Shown here piece by piece: positions 5,762 to 9,402 of a stretch of 9,402 bases of DNA. The stretch comes from Lachnospiraceae bacterium UBA1258. Its GTDB lineage: Bacteria; Bacillota; Clostridia; Lachnospirales; Lachnospiraceae. Location of the stretch: assembly GCA_002308235.1 (NCBI GenBank), contig DBVS01000030.1, positions 1-9,402 of the forward strand, read 5' to 3'. The notes under the pieces were generated by a model. The model ran no database searches. It was given only the letters and a program-made list of their open reading frames with translations, and was not told the origin of the DNA. Made by a program: the position numbers and the translations under genes. The first letter of the stretch is position 1, and every line of letters begins with the position of its first letter.

Positions 5762-8097
5762 CTGTCTCCCTCCAATCTTGCGCTCATGGCAGGCACGGTT
5801 GTTAAACCGTCCTTAAGGTCAAATTCCGTAGGATTTAAGTAGATAACTTTCCCGTTTGAGTAGGTTATCTTTCGAAGGCCCGCAGAAAGGATCTCGTGGC
5901 TTACGATTTCCGCTCCGGTAACGTGCTTAAGGATATCGTTTACGCTTTTGTAAACGTAAGCCGCCTCATCCTTCCAGTTATCGAAGGTGGTGCAGTAATA
6001 GGAATTCATGGCCGTGTTCTTCATGCGGCTCGATTCCTCTTTGGTAAACACATAGTGGGGCGAAGCGCCGTTTTCTATGAGCATGAGTATGGTAGGCGTC
6101 AGGTCTTCGTCGTCAACGTAGTTTAAAAGTTCCGAGGAATAGGAAATGTGACCGTGTATTATCATTGCGTACAGCGGAATGTCATAGTCCGTGATCCGAT
6201 AGTCGTTTGAATACACGGGGGCGTTTATGATATCCGTCGAATACTTAAAGGCGTAGGCGTTGGATGCGGCGGTCATCAGGTTCTTTCCCGTGTTTTCAAG
6301 TTCGGTAAACTGCCCCTTTACGATGTCAAGAGCCTGCTCCCTGTCGATTATCCGGGTCCTTCGTTTGTCACTGGCCAGGTCGCTTCCAAGATCTCTTAAG
6401 GAGATTCCGTCCACATCGTATTTCTTTATCTTTGAAGCAAACTGTGCGACGTACCTAGGCAGATACGCGGGAGAAAGAACGTCATATCGCAGTTCCTGAT
6501 ATCCCAGAGCTGCGGTGTTTCTTAAGGTGGTAGGGTCCACGCTTCCGAAGCTTACGACGTATCCCGAGTAATATCTGGAGGACTCCGCCTTGTAATTAAA
6601 GCCGTTATCCGCGAAGGTGACTCTCTGGAAAGCCGTGTCGACGTAAAGTCTTCCGCCCTTTTCACGGATTAGGTTGTTAAGTTTCGATAACCCGGCACGA
6701 TTGCCGACTTCACTTACTATCCTGATGTCATGGGCTGCCTTGTGATAGTAGCCTGAGTTAAACCAGCCCTGCAGGTTCACCACCTGATTGTTTAAGCCCA
6801 AAGCGGAAAGCTCTTCGGAGATCTCTGCAGCCTCATCAAAGCTTGTCATGGCAAAGGAATTAAGGTACTGAACTCCCAGGAAGTGCGCAGTTTCCCTGAC
6901 TCCGGTGATGATGTCGCAGTAGAAGGGAATATCCCCTTCTTTTTCCGTGCGGGAAAGATTTCCCTCGGAAATCAGCCTTCGGCGGTAATAGGCGGCAACG
7001 CCGTTGTAGCCTTTGTTTTCCTCCGTAAGAAGGGTGTATCTTACGGTACAGTTGATGTCGTAGGGCTTCTTTTCAAGCACGAACACGTCCTGGGTATTGT
7101 TTCCGAACATCCTTAAGTTGTCGGCATTTCTAAGTACAAAGGTGGTGTAGGCGTAGTTATAGTCGTTATATTTGCCGGAAATATCTGCGGAAATGAGAGC
7201 CACCGGGGCTCCCTCCTCCACCGTAGCAAGCACCGAGGAATCTTCCCTGCAGAGGGCGTAAAGGGGAAGCTTTACGTTAAGGGTGTTTTCGGTGGTGGAA
7301 TAGTCCGAAACCAGCGGGTCGAGGCCGTAGATATACTGGGCGTAAGCGGCTTCCCCGGTCTTTCCGTTGTTAAATTCGATTAATGACCCTGCGCCGTTGG
7401 GAACCACGGTATAGCCCGTTTCTTCCTTTGAAGCGGCTCCGAAATATCTTAAAAGCTGTATCCTGTATACGCTTCCGTTAAATTCCTTAATCTGTGCCGC
7501 AGGGACCGATACCTCCAGGTGATCGTCTATGAGCCTGTATTCAAGGGGAATCTCGAAGCGGATGGAATCGTCCTTGTTTTCTCCCAGAGTGTAGATGTAT
7601 CTGACACCTCTATCGATGCTCTCGACCTTCAGGTTTCCCTTGGAAACGCCTGCGCTGTAGGAATCGAAGGTACCCGTTATGATGTCGGAGTTATAGTACT
7701 GGACTATCATCTGGGACTTTAAGTAATCGACGTTTACCTTGTTGGCTACCGAGTCTTCATCAGCGTTTAAGGGATTGGAATAAACGGTCTTACCGTTTCT
7801 TTTGTCAAAAAGGGCAACGTAACCCGACTTTGTGTCCGTATAGAGCTTAAGTACGTCACTTTCCGCCACCAGATCCATACCGGCAACGTCTTTCCCGGGA
7901 TCCGCCATGGGCGCATAGGCACGTCCTTCCTCATAGGTGCCGGCGGTCAGATATTTCTTATAACCGCTGTAAAACTGATAGTGCACCAGGTAATAGATCA
8001 GGTAGGAAAGTGCCGCGATCATTGCGACCGCAAGGATACAAAGCACTGTTTTCTTTACACGGCTCACAGGGAGCCTTACGCTTTTTTCTTTAGCCAC
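5758..8097 (-). CDS. DUF5696-type membrane-anchored surface protein, possible glycosidase-like barrel
   Basis: This 779-residue protein starts at a GTG; no other plausible start lies nearby, and a G-rich ribosome site sits just upstream. A basic N-terminus (residues 1-16) precedes one membrane segment at about 17-38, so the remaining 740 residues should face outside. I match it to the DUF5696 family by overall layout: a beta-rich N-terminal half (about 75-380), then an alternating alpha/beta region (about 390-690) resembling a TIM barrel, then a short beta tail. The segment YDVDGISLRDLGSDL (residues 560-574) has clustered acids (Asp561, 563, 569, 573) reminiscent of active-site strands in barrel glycosidases, but activity is not established. 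Family members commonly sit beside sugar ABC transporter genes, as here. It may trim or hold the glycan at the surface. Family assignment is from memory of motifs, moderately sure. Confidence 0.75.
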   Translation of the reverse strand: MAKEKSVRLPVSRVKKTVLCILAVAMIAALSYLIYYLVHYQFYSGYKKYLTAGTYEEGRAYAPMADPGKDVAGMDLVAESDVLKLYTDTKSGYVALFDKRNGKTVYSNPLNADEDSVANKVNVDYLKSQMIVQYYNSDIITGTFDSYSAGVSKGNLKVESIDRGVRYIYTLGENKDDSIRFEIPLEYRLIDDHLEVSVPAAQIKEFNGSVYRIQLLRYFGAASKEETGYTVVPNGAGSLIEFNNGKTGEAAYAQYIYGLDPLVSDYSTTENTLNVKLPLYALCREDSSVLATVEEGAPVALISADISGKYNDYNYAYTTFVLRNADNLRMFGNNTQDVFVLEKKPYDINCTVRYTLLTEENKGYNGVAAYYRRRLISEGNLSRTEKEGDIPFYCDIITGVRETAHFLGVQYLNSFAMTSFDEAAEISEELSALGLNNQVVNLQGWFNSGYYHKAAHDIRIVSEVGNRAGLSKLNNLIREKGGRLYVDTAFQRVTFADNGFNYKAESSRYYSGYVVSFGSVDPTTLRNTAALGYQELRYDVLSPAYLPRYVAQFASKIKKYDVDGISLRDLGSDLASDKRRTRIIDREQALDIVKGQFTELENTGKNLMTAASNAYAFKYSTDIINAPVYSNDYRITDYDIPLYAMIIHGHISYSSELLNYVDDEDLTPTILMLIENGASPHYVFTKEESSRMKNTAMNSYYCTTFDNWKDEAAYVYKSVNDILKHVTGAEIVSHEILSAGLRKITYSNGKVIYLNPTEFDLKDGLTTVPAMSARLEGDR

Positions 8098-8100
8098 GAT

Positions 8101-8112
8101 CCCACCCCCCTT
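8101..8112 (-). promoter_or_regulatory. G-rich ribosome binding site before the GTG start of the DUF5696 gene
   Basis: AAGGGGGGTGGG on the minus strand ends 3 bases before the GTG at 8097-8095; its six-G core is 7 bases from the start. It overlaps the TAA stop of the Yip1 gene. The G run departs from the AGGAGG sites elsewhere in the operon and, with the GTG start, could lower translation of this gene. Confidence 0.6.
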
Positions 8113-8743
8113 AAGTCCTGAAGATCAACTCGGTATATATGCTCTTAAAGAAGTTGAACACATGCCCGAGAAGATTCGACAAAAGCAGCATCAGGAAAAT
8201 TATTATCAATAAAGCAAGGACCGTAAGGAACAGGGTTATGAGGGTCTTTCCCAGAGTGTAGTTATGGACCTGCATGATACCGATGAGCATCATGATAACG
8301 CCGTAAGCTATCCCGACTCCAAGGATGATCACATAAAAGGCCTGTTCGTCGTCCGCCACAAAACCGCTGATCACGGTAGAAAGAATGAGTACGAAGGTTA
8401 TGGGGACCGTTGCATAGCCGATGGCTATGGCTATGTCCTTAAGCCTTCCCTCTCCGTTCATGAGACATGTTATGGACCAGTTGCTCACGCAGAGCAAGAG
8501 ATAAAAAGCCAGCACTCCCATAAGCTCATAGAGACCGTCCACGGTCCTGGGGTCCAGATCGTTCACCACGAATCCCGCCAGAAGTCTGTTAGCCGTAAAG
8601 GAAAAGGAGAACGCGATCACCAGCAAAACGGCTATGGGTACGCTTCCGAGATTCCTGTGGCGGATCCAGTAATAACCGTCCATGGGATGTGTCAGTGTAT
8701 ACCAAAGATATTTCCATTTTTCCTTAGAAAATGCCTCACGCAT
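8111..8743 (-). CDS. Yip1-family integral membrane protein
   Basis: A 210-residue membrane protein with a short amphipathic N-terminus containing several Trp/Tyr (residues 10-26, including the THPMDGYYWI stretch) and about five hydrophobic segments, near 33-52, 70-90, 104-127, 134-158 and 165-195. The layout fits the bacterial Yip1 domain: the TLTHPMDGYYWI-type entry and the early Pro-containing helix are typical. Bacterial Yip1 proteins have no settled biochemical role; they are thought to be membrane scaffolds. The ATG at 8743-8741 overlaps the end of the propeller/TPR gene by 8 bases and has a GAAAGGAG site inside that gene, so the two are translationally coupled. The DUF5696 gene follows after 13 bases. 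The setting suggests that all three products act together in the membrane. Confidence 0.82.
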   Translation of the reverse strand: MREAFSKEKWKYLWYTLTHPMDGYYWIRHRNLGSVPIAVLLVIAFSFSFTANRLLAGFVVNDLDPRTVDGLYELMGVLAFYLLLCVSNWSITCLMNGEGRLKDIAIAIGYATVPITFVLILSTVISGFVADDEQAFYVIILGVGIAYGVIMMLIGIMQVHNYTLGKTLITLFLTVLALLIIIFLMLLLSNLLGHVFNFFKSIYTELIFRT

Positions 8744-9402
8744 CCTTTACGACTCCTTTCTTTTTTCTTCTGATCCTCACAAAGACCGCTGCAGCAATGA
8801 TCAGGACGGAAGCCCCCGTCAAAAAGAAACCTGCGTTCTTTCTGAGTATTTCGTTTCTGTATCTTCTGTAGGCTACGGAATAGTAGTCTCTTGCCATTCC
8901 GAGCTTTAAGTGCCGCATGGCTTCCCTGTAATCGCCGGCGGTAAGATATGCTTTTCCTATGCCCGTGTGGGCAAGTTCGTTGTTTTCATCAAGCTTTAAA
9001 ACCTGTTCCCAGAGACCCACAGCCATGGCTTCGTCGCCGTCGTACCTGAGAGCCACCGCCCTGTTTATGAGATCTCCGTACTCTGAAACCTTGAAGGTCA
9101 CCAGCTCACAGAGGGTTCCGTCCAGCACCACTATCCTGCCGCCGATATCCTCTATGGCGGTGGGAAGCTTAAAGGTTCCCGACTGGCTTCCCAGACCTCC
9201 GAAGATATAAAGAAGGTTTCCTTCGTGATCGTAGGTAAATACCCTGCCCCTGCGCCTGTCTATGCAGGAGTAGATACCGTTTCCCCTGTAGACCACGTCC
9301 GTAAACTGGGAGGCTCCGGCATACTCGGTGACGCCCGCGATCTGAAGGTCACCGCCAACGTTTAAGTTGGCACCCTTCTTGATGACATCGGCTCCTCTGG
9401 GG
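8736..9402 (-). CDS. NHL-like beta-propeller plus TPR membrane protein, 3' part only
   Basis: The reading frame is open to the right edge, so the 5' part is missing; 221 residues are visible, the first 35 lying upstream of a GTG at 9296 that is probably internal. Residues about 1-105 look like the final blades of a beta-propeller: TDVVYRGNGIYSCIDRRRGR, TYDHEGNLLYIFGG and GGRIVVLDG are NHL-like. Two TPR-like helical pairs follow at about 109-138 (EAMAVGLWEQVLKLD) and 143-172 (GIGKAYLTAGDYREAM). A single hydrophobic segment at about 190-209 is followed by RIRRKKK, so the C-terminus should be cytoplasmic and the propeller and TPRs outside. A signal peptide is expected in the missing part. The function is unknown; the architecture suggests a protein-protein or glycan-binding platform. 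It overlaps the Yip1 gene by 8 bases. Confidence 0.75.
   Translation of the reverse strand, partial: PRGADVIKKGANLNVGGDLQIAGVTEYAGASQFTDVVYRGNGIYSCIDRRRGRVFTYDHEGNLLYIFGGLGSQSGTFKLPTAIEDIGGRIVVLDGTLCELVTFKVSEYGDLINRAVALRYDGDEAMAVGLWEQVLKLDENNELAHTGIGKAYLTAGDYREAMRHLKLGMARDYYSVAYRRYRNEILRKNAGFFLTGASVLIIAAAVFVRIRRKKKGVVKDA

Noticed and set aside
8264..8773. Open plus-strand frame of 169 codons
   Set aside because: Antisense to the Yip1 gene; rich in His/Asp/Lys with no recognisable pattern, as expected for the reverse frame of a hydrophobic membrane protein.
8736..9296. GTG at 9296 as the start of the propeller/TPR gene
   Set aside because: The frame stays open with propeller-like sequence for 35 more codons to the window edge, and starting there would cut into a propeller blade with no signal peptide.

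Overview
The window reads as a stretch of a Firmicutes (class Clostridia) chromosome, most likely a gut or rumen Lachnospiraceae-type organism. This is inferred from strong AAAGGAGG-type ribosome sites, two Gram-positive style lipoproteins with Ser/Thr-rich linkers, moderate GC, and a carbohydrate transporter organised as in those bacteria. No rRNA or marker gene is present, so the taxonomic call is an inference. All eight genes lie on the minus strand, tightly spaced or overlapping, and look like one transcription unit. It enters at the right edge and leaves at the left edge. I see no promoter, regulator, tRNA, CRISPR array or mobile element.

In transcription order (right to left): (1) the 3' part of a beta-propeller (NHL-like) plus TPR protein with a C-terminal membrane anchor, 9402-8736; (2) a Yip1-family integral membrane protein, 8743-8111; (3) a large membrane-anchored DUF5696-type protein, 8097-5758, probably a surface protein with a glycosidase-like barrel; (4) and (5) two sugar ABC-transporter permeases of the CUT1 (MalF/MalG) type, 5761-4838 and 4822-3911; (6) an unusual lipoprotein with an N-terminal beta-rich domain and three tandem copies of a module of about 128 residues, 3840-1948; (7) a family 1-type extracellular sugar-binding lipoprotein, 1924-449; (8) the 5' end of a GH130 glycoside phosphorylase/hydrolase, 368-1.

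The simplest model is an oligosaccharide capture and uptake system. The lipoprotein solute-binding protein, perhaps helped by the triple-module lipoprotein, delivers a glycan to the two permeases, and the GH130 enzyme cleaves it in the cytoplasm. GH130 members act on beta-mannosides, so a beta-mannosidic substrate is the leading guess. The propeller/TPR, Yip1 and DUF5696 genes at the head of the operon have no established function in transport. Their predicted topologies place propeller, TPRs and DUF5696 domain outside the membrane, so they may form a surface complex that processes or senses the glycan or gates the transporter. This three-gene module is the part of the window most worth following up. 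No ATPase gene is visible; such transporters often share an MsmK-type ATPase encoded elsewhere.

Two starts were moved on ribosome-site and signal-peptide evidence: the triple-module lipoprotein to a TTG at 3840 and the solute-binding protein to the ATG at 1924. The longest gene-free stretches are 80 bases (369-448, containing a hairpin) and 70 bases (3841-3910).
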